A DNA stretch of 64,000 nt from Paractinoplanes lichenicola. Its GTDB lineage: Bacteria; Actinomycetota; Actinomycetes; Mycobacteriales; Micromonosporaceae. Every line of letters begins with the position of its first letter. The first letter of the stretch is position 1. The position numbers were made by a program, and so were the translations under genes. The notes beneath the pieces were generated by a model. That model was not told the DNA's origin and did not search any database. It worked only from the letters and a program-made list of their open reading frames with translations. Of the stretch, positions 52,924-60,020 are shown one piece after another. The stretch covers positions 124,001 to 188,000 of the forward strand of contig NZ_JAENHO010000018.1 of NCBI RefSeq assembly GCF_016785085.1, written 5' to 3'.

Positions 52924-53398
52924 AAATAACTCAGAGATTCGGCGATCGCGGCGGCGTCGCACGCCCGCCCGTACCAGGTGTATTCGACACCGTCTCGGCA
53001 AGTGACTGGAACGTCCACGTCTTCGTTGACCAAATCGCGTTGGATGCGGAACCGACCGTTAACGGCAACTACGGCAGTGAGCCGCGCAAGCTGGCCGGCG
53101 TGGATGAACCCGGTCACCGCAGCCAGCTGCGTCCAGCGGGCACCGTCGAAACCTATCCCGTCAAATCCAGCCTTCGAGTCGTTGGTCAAAAAAAACCCGC
53201 CCTGTTACATGCGATTAGAGCGGCAGTGAGCCCTTGCGCGTCGTCCTCGTCTACGTCAACCGTTCCGCCGTAACCCGGCTGACTCCTGATACCGCCCGAA
53301 AGCCACCGCGCGGTCAGCGCAGCGACCTCATCGAGGCTTTCCGCGGCCCGCCACAACGGCCGATCCTCGGGCAGCAGGCCGTCATCGATCTCCGCCAC
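52911..53398 (-). pseudogene. DUF6919-like gene split at a poly-T tract
   Basis: Two ORFs form one protein. 53398-53186 gives MAEIDDGLLPEDRPLWRAAE, DEVAALTARWLSGGIRSQPG and ALIACNRAGFF-stop; 53189-52911 gives TNDSKAGFDGIGFDGARWTQ, GFIHAGQLARLTAVVAV and DGVEYTWYGRACDAAAIAES. They meet at eight consecutive T on the minus strand (A8 at 53188-53195); one more T (or two fewer) would fuse them. The 3' end merges with the IS remnant and may be truncated by it. It could be a true mutation, a slippage-controlled switch, or a homopolymer sequencing error. Confidence 0.65.
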
Positions 53399-53489
53399 CG
53401 CACCTCCACCTTGATTTGGGCGCCTTTTCAGGGCGGCACATCATCGTGTCGCACCGATCCGACGGCTCGACTGGTCCTGGAGCGGCGTG

Positions 53490-55049
53490 TCACGCTGCCG
53501 CGTCGTACTCTGGCCCGAACTTCCACCGCCAATCAAGACGGTGCCGCCCGAACGGGCGGCGGCTGCCCTTCCCGGCGGGCTTCAGGCGAATGTCGGCCAC
53601 GGTGCGGATGATGTCGCGCTTCACCGCTACCTCGTCGCCGAGCTCAGCCCACGCCTGCACGGCCTGTTCTCCGATCCGGCCGCGCAGCACCGGTGGGATG
53701 CCCGCTTCGGCGGCGCGTGCATCGTGTGCGGCGATCTGCTCCAACAGGCCCTTCTCCGCCCGCGCGAACGAGATCGGGGTGACCTGGCCGGTCTCGGCGA
53801 GCTTGCGCCAGTCCTCCAAGTCGCCGCGCAGTCGGTCCGCCTCGGCGTGCGCGTGCGCGACGTCCGCGTCGGTGGCGGTCTGTGCGGTCAGCAGGTCGTA
53901 GATGTCCGGGCGTGACAGCCACGCCACTACAACCCGCTGCACGTACTCGTCCAGCACCTCCATCGGTACCGCCGCGCACTTCTTCTTCAGGCATGCATAC
54001 AGTTCGCTGGTCCAGCCGCGCCGTGTGGCGGTGTTCCGGGATGTCGGCCCGCCGCAGACGTCGCACAGGACGATGTAGGACAGCAGATGTACGGCCCGGC
54101 CGGAACGGGTGGTCGTCCGGGACGGGTCCTTCAGCAGGCGGACGGCCGCCCAATACACGTCGGCGTCCACGAGGCCGTCCCAGACGCCGTCCCCGACGAT
54201 CTCTCCGCGCAGGACGCGCTTGCCGATGTAGGCCGGGTTGAGCACCATTTTGCGGATCACCCCGCGCCGCCATGTTGTCTCCGCCGGGGACGGCACGCCG
54301 CGGGCGTTCAAGTCGTTCTCGATGGTGATCAGCGGGGTTCCGCCGGTCACCTTGTCGAAGATCTCCCGTACGACTCCCGCGCGGGTGTAATCGGAGGCCG
54401 TGCCATCGGCCGCCGTCGCCTGGCGGATCTCCTCGTCGGCTTCCTGTCGCTCCAGCGCCCGGGTCCGGCTGTGGTAGATCCGCCGGTACCCGTAGGTGAT
54501 CTTCCCGTGTGGGCGTCCGGCTTCGGCTGCGCCGACGATCCCGCGTAACACGTTGTCGCGGATCGAGTCGGCCATCCACTCGGCCTGCACGGCCTGGAAG
54601 CCGAGCATCATCCGGTCGTTCTTGTCGCGTAGGTCGAACAGCACGCCGCCGACCAGCCAGAAGTACATGCCAGCCTCGACGCACATGTCCCGGATCTGGA
54701 CGTAGACCGCGAGGTCGCGTTCCTTGCGGGCCATCTCCCAGATCACGAGCACGTCGCCCTTGCCGGAGCGGACGGCCTCGATCAGCAACTCGAACTCCGG
54801 CCGGCCCTTGGTCGCATGCCGCGACGCCGACCGGTCGTTGTCGGTGAACGACCCCGCGTCCGACCAACCGTGCGAGGTGATCTCCTTCGCGTTCAGTACG
54901 CCCTGGTCGTGAACGCTCTTGCCCTGTTCCTTCTTGTCCTGGCTGGCCCGTTGATACCGCAACGCCCGCACCTCGGCACCACCGGCCAGCAGCGCAGCCT
55001 TGGTGTCGAACCGCGTCGCACCCCGCATCTGTCCTGTCCGCCGTACCAT
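53490..55049 (-). CDS. Large serine recombinase (island integrase)
   Basis: A 519-residue site-specific recombinase. The resolvase domain (about 28-170) carries the active site ALRYQRASQDKKEQGKSV with nucleophile Ser36, and GDVLVIWEMARKERDLAVYV. The recombinase domain (about 190-310) has PHGKITYGYRRIYHSRTRAL and RGVIRKMVLNPAYIGKRVLRG. A zinc-ribbon region follows (SYIVLCDVCGGP ... YACLKKKC), then a coiled-coil segment (AEADRLRGDLEDWRKLAE). Start ATG 55049, 54 bp after the truncated sigma stop on the same strand, so it may be transcribed from the sigma promoter. It should catalyse insertion at the sigma gene; no directionality factor was recognised nearby. Confidence 0.94.
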   Translation of the reverse strand: MVRRTGQMRGATRFDTKAALLAGGAEVRALRYQRASQDKKEQGKSVHDQGVLNAKEITSHGWSDAGSFTDNDRSASRHATKGRPEFELLIEAVRSGKGDVLVIWEMARKERDLAVYVQIRDMCVEAGMYFWLVGGVLFDLRDKNDRMMLGFQAVQAEWMADSIRDNVLRGIVGAAEAGRPHGKITYGYRRIYHSRTRALERQEADEEIRQATAADGTASDYTRAGVVREIFDKVTGGTPLITIENDLNARGVPSPAETTWRRGVIRKMVLNPAYIGKRVLRGEIVGDGVWDGLVDADVYWAAVRLLKDPSRTTTRSGRAVHLLSYIVLCDVCGGPTSRNTATRRGWTSELYACLKKKCAAVPMEVLDEYVQRVVVAWLSRPDIYDLLTAQTATDADVAHAHAEADRLRGDLEDWRKLAETGQVTPISFARAEKGLLEQIAAHDARAAEAGIPPVLRGRIGEQAVQAWAELGDEVAVKRDIIRTVADIRLKPAGKGSRRPFGRHRLDWRWKFGPEYDAAA

Positions 55050-55102
55050 CGATCGAAGTCCTTCCGATCACACCGCCTATCGATTAGTGTCAAATTTAGC
55101 TG

Positions 55103-55549
55103 TTAACGACCCTTGGGAGTGCCGACCGAGCAGCCGAGCGTCTCGGCGACCTCGGTCTCGCTCAGGTCGCCGAAGTAGCGCAGCACCAGCACCGCCCGCA
55201 TGCGTGGGGGCAGGGTGCGCAGCGCGGCCACGACCTGCTGGCGGTGCTCGACCGAGCCGTACGGGTCGGGGCTCGGGCCGTCGGTGCTCAGCAGCGGGAC
55301 CTCGCTGACCCGGCGCCGGCGTCGCCACGACGTCGCGGTGTTGACCATGGCCTTGCGGACGTAGGCGACCGGCGCCTCCATCCGCGCGACGCGTCCCCAC
55401 TTGCGGTGGGTCTTCTCCAGGGCCGCCTGGACGAGATCCTCGGCGTAACCGCGATCGCCGGTCAGCAGATAGGCGAGCCGCACGAGCGGCGCCCAGTGCA
55501 GCTCGACGAAGGCGCGGAAGCCGTCGTCCGGCGGTGCATGTGATGACAT
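55103..55549 (-). pseudogene. 5' fragment of the split ECF sigma-factor gene (SigE family)
   Basis: 148 codons: MSSHAPPDDGFRAFVELHWA, then region 2 (PLVRLAYLLTGDRGYAEDLVQ) and region 4 up to SETEVAETLGCSVGTPKGR followed by TAA. The last codons (PKGR or GR) come from the island, replacing the recognition helix and C-terminal tail, which survive at 22810-22727. The truncated protein keeps core-RNA-polymerase and -10 binding parts but should not read a -35 element. ATG 55549 appears leaderless relative to the promoter motif at 55558-55583. Confidence 0.9.
55112..55120. other. Right attachment junction (attR)
   Basis: Minus strand ACTCCCAAG, sharing AC and CAAG with attL (ACCGTCAAG) in the same codon register. 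Sigma sequence lies at higher coordinates and island sequence, with the integrase gene, at lower. Offset from attL is exactly 32,310 bp. Confidence 0.75.
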
Positions 55550-55557
55550 GTGAAGCT

Positions 55558-55583
55558 AACGCCGCCCCGCACTCAAAAGGTTG
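55558..55583 (-). promoter_or_regulatory. ECF-type promoter of the sigma gene
   Basis: On the minus strand CAACC (55583-55579) and CGTT (55561-55558) are separated by 17 bp, the AAC/CGT spacing usual for ECF sigma promoters. The expected start site falls at about 55550, next to ATG 55549, so the mRNA would be leaderless and the sigma factor self-regulated. Which sigma uses it is inferred. Confidence 0.5.
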
Positions 55584-55702
55584 ACTGCGATTCTAGGGCG
55601 CGCGACCCCCATCACATTCGTCTCATATCACCATGTAGCGCCTCGGTCAGGACTAACTTGAGAACCGGATCTAACAGAGGGTGATGAGAGAAAGACAGAA
55701 CG

Positions 55703-57022
55703 TTGCTGGAGTGGCTTGTCGTCGCCGGGGGCCTCGCCCTGTGCGCCCTGATCGCAACGCTGCTGCGTCGCACGGTCCGTCCCGCTGTCCACTCCGGTTA
55801 CCACGCGATGCATGCGCGCGTGCAGCCCCATCTGCCCGAGCGCGTACGCCGCCTGGCCCGCTGGTGCCTCGACCGGATCGACGGCGCCGCCGCCCGGACC
55901 GTCCTCGTCTCCGCCGTGGCCGCGGGCCTGGCCTGGTCCGCGGCCGGACTGCTGCACCTGGCCGGCCCCGTGATTGCGGCGATCTCCGCCACCCTGTCCG
56001 TCCAGATCAGCTCGCACGCCTCGGTCCGCGAGGGCGCGCGGCGGCTGCTGGCCACGGTCGCCGCGATCGGGGTGGCGGTCGGCGTGTGGCACTTCTTCGG
56101 CCTGCACTGGTGGTCGGTCGCGGTGATCGCGGGCTGTGGCCTGGCCGCCGGGCGGCTGCTGCGGCTCGGTGACGGCGCGGTCGCGGTGCCGGCGACGTCG
56201 CTGGGCATCCTGGTCGCCGGCAGCTCGATCACCGAGGCCCTCATGTGGCAGCGGGTGGCGGCGACCGCCCTCGGTATCGTCGTCGGCGCGATCCTGTCGC
56301 CGCTGGTCGGCGGGGAGACGCCGCTCGAACGGGCCCGGCAGAAGCTCGCCCACCTCTCGGCCGAGATCGCGCTGCTGCTGGGCGACCTGGGCGCCGGCGC
56401 CCGCGGCGGCTACACCCGCGAGGCGGCCGCCGAGTGGCTGGCCCGTTCCCGCGGGTTGGGCGAGGACCTGGCCGACGCGGTCACCGCGGTCGACGACCTG
56501 AGCAAGCAGGCCCGCTGGTCGCTGACGACGCCGGTGGCCCACGTGGTGCCGCTGCAGCAGACGCTGCGGGCCCTGGAGCACGGTGTGGACCAGGTCAACT
56601 CGGTGGCCCGGTCGATGTTCGACGCGATCGCGACCCCGATGACCGCCGGCGTGCCCGAGCAGATCGGTCATGTGCTCACCACCGCGGCCGAGGCGTTCGC
56701 CGCGCACGCCGATCTGGTGTCGGAATCCGATACCGACGTCACGAAGGACGCCGGTCATCTCGACGACCTGCTGGCCGATCTGCGCGAGGCGCCGCGCCGG
56801 ACGCTGCGGACCGTGCGCAGCGAGCTCGCCGACACCGGCGTGCTGGTGCTCACCGGCTCGATCATGAACGACGTCGACCGGATGGCCGGCTCGCTGGCCG
56901 GGTCGGCGCCGGCCCTCGCGGTCGGGGAAACCGCACCGGAACCGGGCATCCCGGCGGTCTCCGAGGTGCTGCCCGCCGTCCGCCGCCTCTGGGACCGCCG
57001 CCGCGAGGAGACGTCCGTCTGA
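55703..57022 (+). CDS. ArAE/FUSC-family membrane protein
   Basis: A 439-residue protein with about seven membrane helices in the first ~210 residues (EWLVVAGGLALCALIATLL, VLVSAVAAGLAWSAAGLL, GPVIAAISATLSVQISS, LLATVAAIGVAVGVW, WWSVAVIAGCGLAAGRLL, VAATALGIVVGAILSPLVGG). SVREGARRLLATVAAIGVAVG matches the FUSC/ArAE aromatic-acid-exporter signature. A helical cytoplasmic domain of ~220 residues follows. Likely an efflux or envelope-stress protein. The start is TTG 55703 with GAGAGAAAG upstream, weak. It is divergent from the sigma gene and may have been under the same stress control. Confidence 0.8.
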   Translation: MLEWLVVAGGLALCALIATLLRRTVRPAVHSGYHAMHARVQPHLPERVRRLARWCLDRIDGAAARTVLVSAVAAGLAWSAAGLLHLAGPVIAAISATLSVQISSHASVREGARRLLATVAAIGVAVGVWHFFGLHWWSVAVIAGCGLAAGRLLRLGDGAVAVPATSLGILVAGSSITEALMWQRVAATALGIVVGAILSPLVGGETPLERARQKLAHLSAEIALLLGDLGAGARGGYTREAAAEWLARSRGLGEDLADAVTAVDDLSKQARWSLTTPVAHVVPLQQTLRALEHGVDQVNSVARSMFDAIATPMTAGVPEQIGHVLTTAAEAFAAHADLVSESDTDVTKDAGHLDDLLADLREAPRRTLRTVRSELADTGVLVLTGSIMNDVDRMAGSLAGSAPALAVGETAPEPGIPAVSEVLPAVRRLWDRRREETSV

Positions 57023-57332
57023 TTTGGACGGCGTTACGGGCTGATTTCCGGGGGCCCGCTCAGGAGATCCGGTGTACTTGGGTCATTTGATCGGACAGCC
57101 CTGTCGCCCCAATGTGACGGAGACGTTACGGTGAGGAGGCGCCGGGGCGCGTGTGACCGGTGGCACAAGCGTGTCATGAGCTGGCTGGATCGAAAATTCT
57201 TCGTCCCGTCCGCCCATCCGCCGACGCGAGCACGACGAATAGACAAGCAGGAGTACACAGGAAAAAAGCTTTCCGGGGTGCCTGCCGGATCACGGTCCGG
57301 GCACGGGTGCTGGCGTCCATCGGCGAGGTGAT
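57023..57332. other. Gap upstream of the response-regulator gene
   Basis: No convincing gene; a 66-codon plus-strand frame (57131-57331) has GAGGAGG-like sequence near its start but Arg-rich chance-like text. Must contain the promoter of the regulator at 57333. Confidence 0.35.
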
Positions 57333-57941
57333 GTGGTGATCCGGGTTGCGGTGGCCAGAGACGAGGGATATTTCGGCGTCCCCGTCCGTGCCCTGCTCGA
57401 GTCGAACCCCGACATGCATTTCATCGGCACGCTCCCCTTCGGCAACGACTTGCCGCAGGTGGCGTCCGAGATGTGGCCCTCCGTGATCGTGATCGACACG
57501 GAATACATGGTGAGCCAGGTGCTGCCCGTGGCCAACGCGGTGCGCTCGGCCAACCCCTCCTGCGCGCTGCTGCTGCTGTGCGATCCGAACAAGCGGGGCA
57601 TGCTGCCGCCGCGACATCGCTCCGGCCCGCTCAACTTCCTGCCCAAGGACGCCTCGGCCAACCTGCTGGCCGACTCGGTGCGCCGGCTCGCGGGCGGCGA
57701 GCGGGTGGTGTCGGCCCGGCTGCAGACGGCCTCGCTGCTCACCGACAAGGGGCTGACCACGCGCGAGCTCGAGGTGCTGGGCCTGGCCGCCGAGGGCGAG
57801 CCGGTCAAGGAGATCGCGCGCAAGCTGTTCCTGTCGGGCGGCACGGTGCGCAACTACCTGTCGGCGATCATCGCGAAGACCGGCGCCCGCAACCGGCTCG
57901 ACGCGATCCGGATCGCGCGCAAGGACGGCTGGCTCCGCTGA
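57333..57941 (+). CDS. LuxR/NarL-type DNA-binding response regulator
   Basis: A 202-residue regulator. Receiver-like part: VIRVAVARDEGYFGVPVRAL, SVIVIDTEYM with the likely phospho-Asp, and LNFLPKDASANLLADSVRRL (conserved Lys). The C-terminal LuxR helix-turn-helix is KGLTTRELEVLGLAAEGEPV, KEIARKLFLSGGTVRNYLSA, IIAKTGARNRLDAIRIA. The receiver's first acidic pair is reduced (RDE), so phosphorylation may be weak. GTG 57333 has GAGG five bases upstream. No histidine kinase is adjacent; the VanZ gene follows after 17 bp. Confidence 0.88.
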   Translation: MVIRVAVARDEGYFGVPVRALLESNPDMHFIGTLPFGNDLPQVASEMWPSVIVIDTEYMVSQVLPVANAVRSANPSCALLLLCDPNKRGMLPPRHRSGPLNFLPKDASANLLADSVRRLAGGERVVSARLQTASLLTDKGLTTRELEVLGLAAEGEPVKEIARKLFLSGGTVRNYLSAIIAKTGARNRLDAIRIARKDGWLR

Positions 57942-57958
57942 TAGGTACCGTTGGTGCG

Positions 57959-58531
57959 GTGCCGTCCGGTCAACTCGAGGTTCCCGCGCTCCCGGTGCTG
58001 ATCCCGCTCGGAACGGCGCTCATGGTGGTCGCGGCCGTCGTGCTGCACCGCCGGCGCGCGCTGGCTCCGGGCCGGCTCGTCGCGGCCTGGGCCGCCGGGT
58101 GGTATGCGGTGGCCGTGCTCGGCGCGACCATGCTGCCGCTCGACATCGCCTGGGGGCCCGAGGCGGGTGGCCCCGAGCTCTTCCGCTTTCTGCTCGTCCC
58201 GTTCCTCGACATGCGGGTCGACGACTTCATCCTCAACGCCATCATGCTGCTGCCCCTGGCGGCGGCGCTGCGCGTGGTGGCCGGGGTGCGCGACCGCCGC
58301 CGGGTGGTGCTGACCGGCTTCCTGCTCAGCCTGTCGATCGAGACGATCCAGGCGCTGCTCCTCGTCTTTCTGCACGGCGACCGCTGGGCCGACGTGAACG
58401 ATTTGATGGCCAACACGCTCGGCGCCTGGCTGGGCTGGCTGATCATCCAGGGGCCGGCCGTGTCGCACGCACTGGATCGCTGGGCCATGACCGGTCAGGC
58501 GGAAGAGCCCGATCCGATCACCCGCTCGTAG
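57959..58531 (+). CDS. VanZ-family membrane protein
   Basis: A 190-residue membrane protein with four or five helices. VanZ motifs: AVAVLGATMLPLDIAWGP, DDFILNAIMLLPLAAALRVV, GFLLSLSIETIQALLLVF and DVNDLMANTLGAWLGWL (E-x-x-Q, D-x-x-D-x-x-x-N-x-x-G). VanZ gives low-level teicoplanin tolerance; most family members are envelope proteins of unknown reaction. GTG 57959 was chosen as the start because it precedes the first helix closely. Its last codons lie in the first unit of the 48-bp repeats that copy the end of the glycosyltransferase gene opposite. Confidence 0.85.
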   Translation: MPSGQLEVPALPVLIPLGTALMVVAAVVLHRRRALAPGRLVAAWAAGWYAVAVLGATMLPLDIAWGPEAGGPELFRFLLVPFLDMRVDDFILNAIMLLPLAAALRVVAGVRDRRRVVLTGFLLSLSIETIQALLLVFLHGDRWADVNDLMANTLGAWLGWLIIQGPAVSHALDRWAMTGQAEEPDPITRS

Positions 58532-58649
58532 AGGTCGCCGGCCTCGGCCGCTCAGGTTGAGCCGATCACCCGCTCGTAGAGGTCGCCGACCTCGGCCGCT
58601 CAGGTTGAGCCGATCACCCGCTCGTAGAGGTCGCCGACCTCGGCCGCCA
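58514..58649. repeat. Three tandem 48-bp repeats at the 3' end of a glycosyltransferase gene
   Basis: Units start at 58514, 58562 and 58610 (the last about 40 bp). Units 2 and 3 are identical over the shared part; unit 1 differs by one base (GGCCTC for GACCTC). On the minus strand each unit reads AAEVGDLYERVIGST and a stop, the C-terminus of the GT4 enzyme, whose real end is in unit 3 and the first bases of unit 2. The array thus contains two extra non-coding copies between the convergent genes. Confidence 0.9.
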
Positions 58650-59664
58650 TCCGCTCCGCGTCGTACCGGTCGCCGGCCGATCGGGGCTCGAGCCGCCCGC
58701 CCGCCCGTTCGGCCAGGCAGAGCACCTCGGCCCGCAGCTTGCGGGGCAGCGACTCCGGGTCGTGCGGGGTGAGCCGCTGGGCGCCCTCGACGGCCTTGTC
58801 CTCCAGGGGCTCGCACGTCGCGTACAGGGCCGGCAGCCCGGCCGCGATCGCCTCCAGCACCACCAGCCCGAACGTCTCGCGGCCGGGCGAGGCGAAGACG
58901 TCCATGGCGCAGAGCATCGCGCGCGCGTGCCGCACCGGCCCGGCGAACAGCACCCGGTCGGCCACGCCCTCGATCGCCGCCAGCCGTTCCAGCCCGCGCC
59001 GGGCCGAGCCGTCGCCGACCAGCAGCAGCACCGCCCCGGGCACCTCGGCCACGGCCCGGATCAGCACGTCGAACCGTTTGCGGGGCTCGAGCCGGCCCAG
59101 CCCGCCGATCACCGGGGTGCCGGGCGCGATGCCGAGCCGGGCCCGGACCTTGGCCCGCAGCGCCTCGTCGAAGCCGAACTCGCCGGGGTCGAGCGCCTTG
59201 GGGATCACCGTCAGCCGGTTGCCGGGCACGCCCCACCGGCGCAGCCGCTCGGCGATGAGCGCGGACACGGCGATCGTGAACCGGCCCCGGCCCCGGTGGG
59301 CCAGTACCGTCCGGCGGCCCTCGTCGAGGTGATATTCCGTCGCCACGACCTGCGCCGTCCCGGCCAGCCAGGCGGCCAGCCGGCCCTGCACGCTCGCCCG
59401 GAACAGGTGGGTGTGCACCACGTCGAAGCCGCCGCGCCGGGCCAGCCGGCGCAGCCGGACGATCGCGCCGAGGTCGAGGTCGCGGCTGCTGACGATCTCG
59501 TGCACGGCCGTGCCGCTGGCCCGCAGCCCGGCCAGCACCGGCCCGGGCGGCGACAGGGTGACCACCTCGCTCTGCTGCGGCAGGTGGCGGATCAGCAGTC
59601 GCAGCTGATGCTCGGCGCCGTCGCCGGCCCGGGCGCTGATCACATGCAGCACCCGAACGGCCAT
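58600..59664 (-). CDS. GT4-family glycosyltransferase
   Basis: A 354-residue GT-B enzyme: VRVLHVISARAGDGAEHQLR, GGFDVVHTHLFRASVQGRLA, FTIAVSALIAERLRRWGVPG, VIPKALDPGEFGFDE, VIGGLGRLEPRKRFDVLIRA, and SPGRETFGLVVLEAIAAGLP, which carries the E-x7-E motif (ETFGLVVLE). It should act in surface polysaccharide assembly with the operon that follows in the other direction. ATG 59664 is used. Its last 13 codons lie in a 48-bp tandem repeat, so the tail (AAEVGDLYERVIGST) is copied downstream. Confidence 0.9.
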   Translation of the reverse strand: MAVRVLHVISARAGDGAEHQLRLLIRHLPQQSEVVTLSPPGPVLAGLRASGTAVHEIVSSRDLDLGAIVRLRRLARRGGFDVVHTHLFRASVQGRLAAWLAGTAQVVATEYHLDEGRRTVLAHRGRGRFTIAVSALIAERLRRWGVPGNRLTVIPKALDPGEFGFDEALRAKVRARLGIAPGTPVIGGLGRLEPRKRFDVLIRAVAEVPGAVLLLVGDGSARRGLERLAAIEGVADRVLFAGPVRHARAMLCAMDVFASPGRETFGLVVLEAIAAGLPALYATCEPLEDKAVEGAQRLTPHDPESLPRKLRAEVLCLAERAGGRLEPRSAGDRYDAERMAAEVGDLYERVIGST

Positions 59665-60020
59665 TTCTGACTACCCCGCTATCGCATTGTCGACACTTCG
59701 ATTGCGTGCACCGCAGAATGGACGTTCGCAGGGGTCGGGGTATGAATGACAGTCGCAAATGTCATGCCTAAGTAGAGAGACTTTCACGTTTTGTGAATGG
59801 CTGCTCGATCATAACTTGCCTGGCCACGTGCGGTGTCATGCGAAACATGAGTGATCCTCGCATCGCGCATGACAATTGCCACTGTATTCACCCGGCCCCT
59901 CCTGGCACGCTCGGAACGCAGGCGAAGAAAGCGTGCGGATCACATTCCCGGCCGCGGTGATTGATATTACCGGGCGCCTTTTCCTTGCCTTGTGAAGAAC
60001 CTTCCCGGCAGGAGGAATTC
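59665..60020. promoter_or_regulatory. Divergent regulatory region of the polysaccharide operon
   Basis: AT-rich for this window, without a gene. It holds ATGACA-N8-TGTCAT (59746-59765) and TTCAC-GTTTT-GTGAA (59783-59797), two dyads that could be operators, and GGCAGGAGG (60007-60015), a strong ribosome site for the plus-strand operon. Direct promoter boxes were not assigned. Confidence 0.45.

Larger units (their letters stand above)
22811..55120. mobile_element. 32.3-kb integrated island with serine integrase, inserted in an ECF sigma gene
   Basis: Boundaries come from the split sigma gene: its two halves flank exactly 32,310 bp and share AC-N3-CAAG at both junctions. The large serine integrase gene begins about 60 bp inside the right junction and reads inward. 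The interior differs from the flanks: patchy GC, orphan membrane genes, IS remnants, DUF2637 and replication-relaxation genes common on actinomycete plasmids and integrative elements, and candidate defence genes. No FtsK/TraB transfer ATPase, relaxase or excisionase was recognised, so conjugative autonomy is doubtful. It is best called an integrative (perhaps mobilisable) island. Confidence 0.9.

Noticed and set aside
22816..55049. Classic AICE with Rep-Tra module
   Set aside because: DUF2637 and replication-relaxation proteins are present, but no FtsK/TraB translocase, RepSA-type initiator or tyrosine integrase was recognised, and no tRNA gene lies at the ends.
58514..58649. Possible CRISPR or integron repeat
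   Set aside because: Units are directly adjacent and equal the coding 3' end of the glycosyltransferase gene; no spacers.
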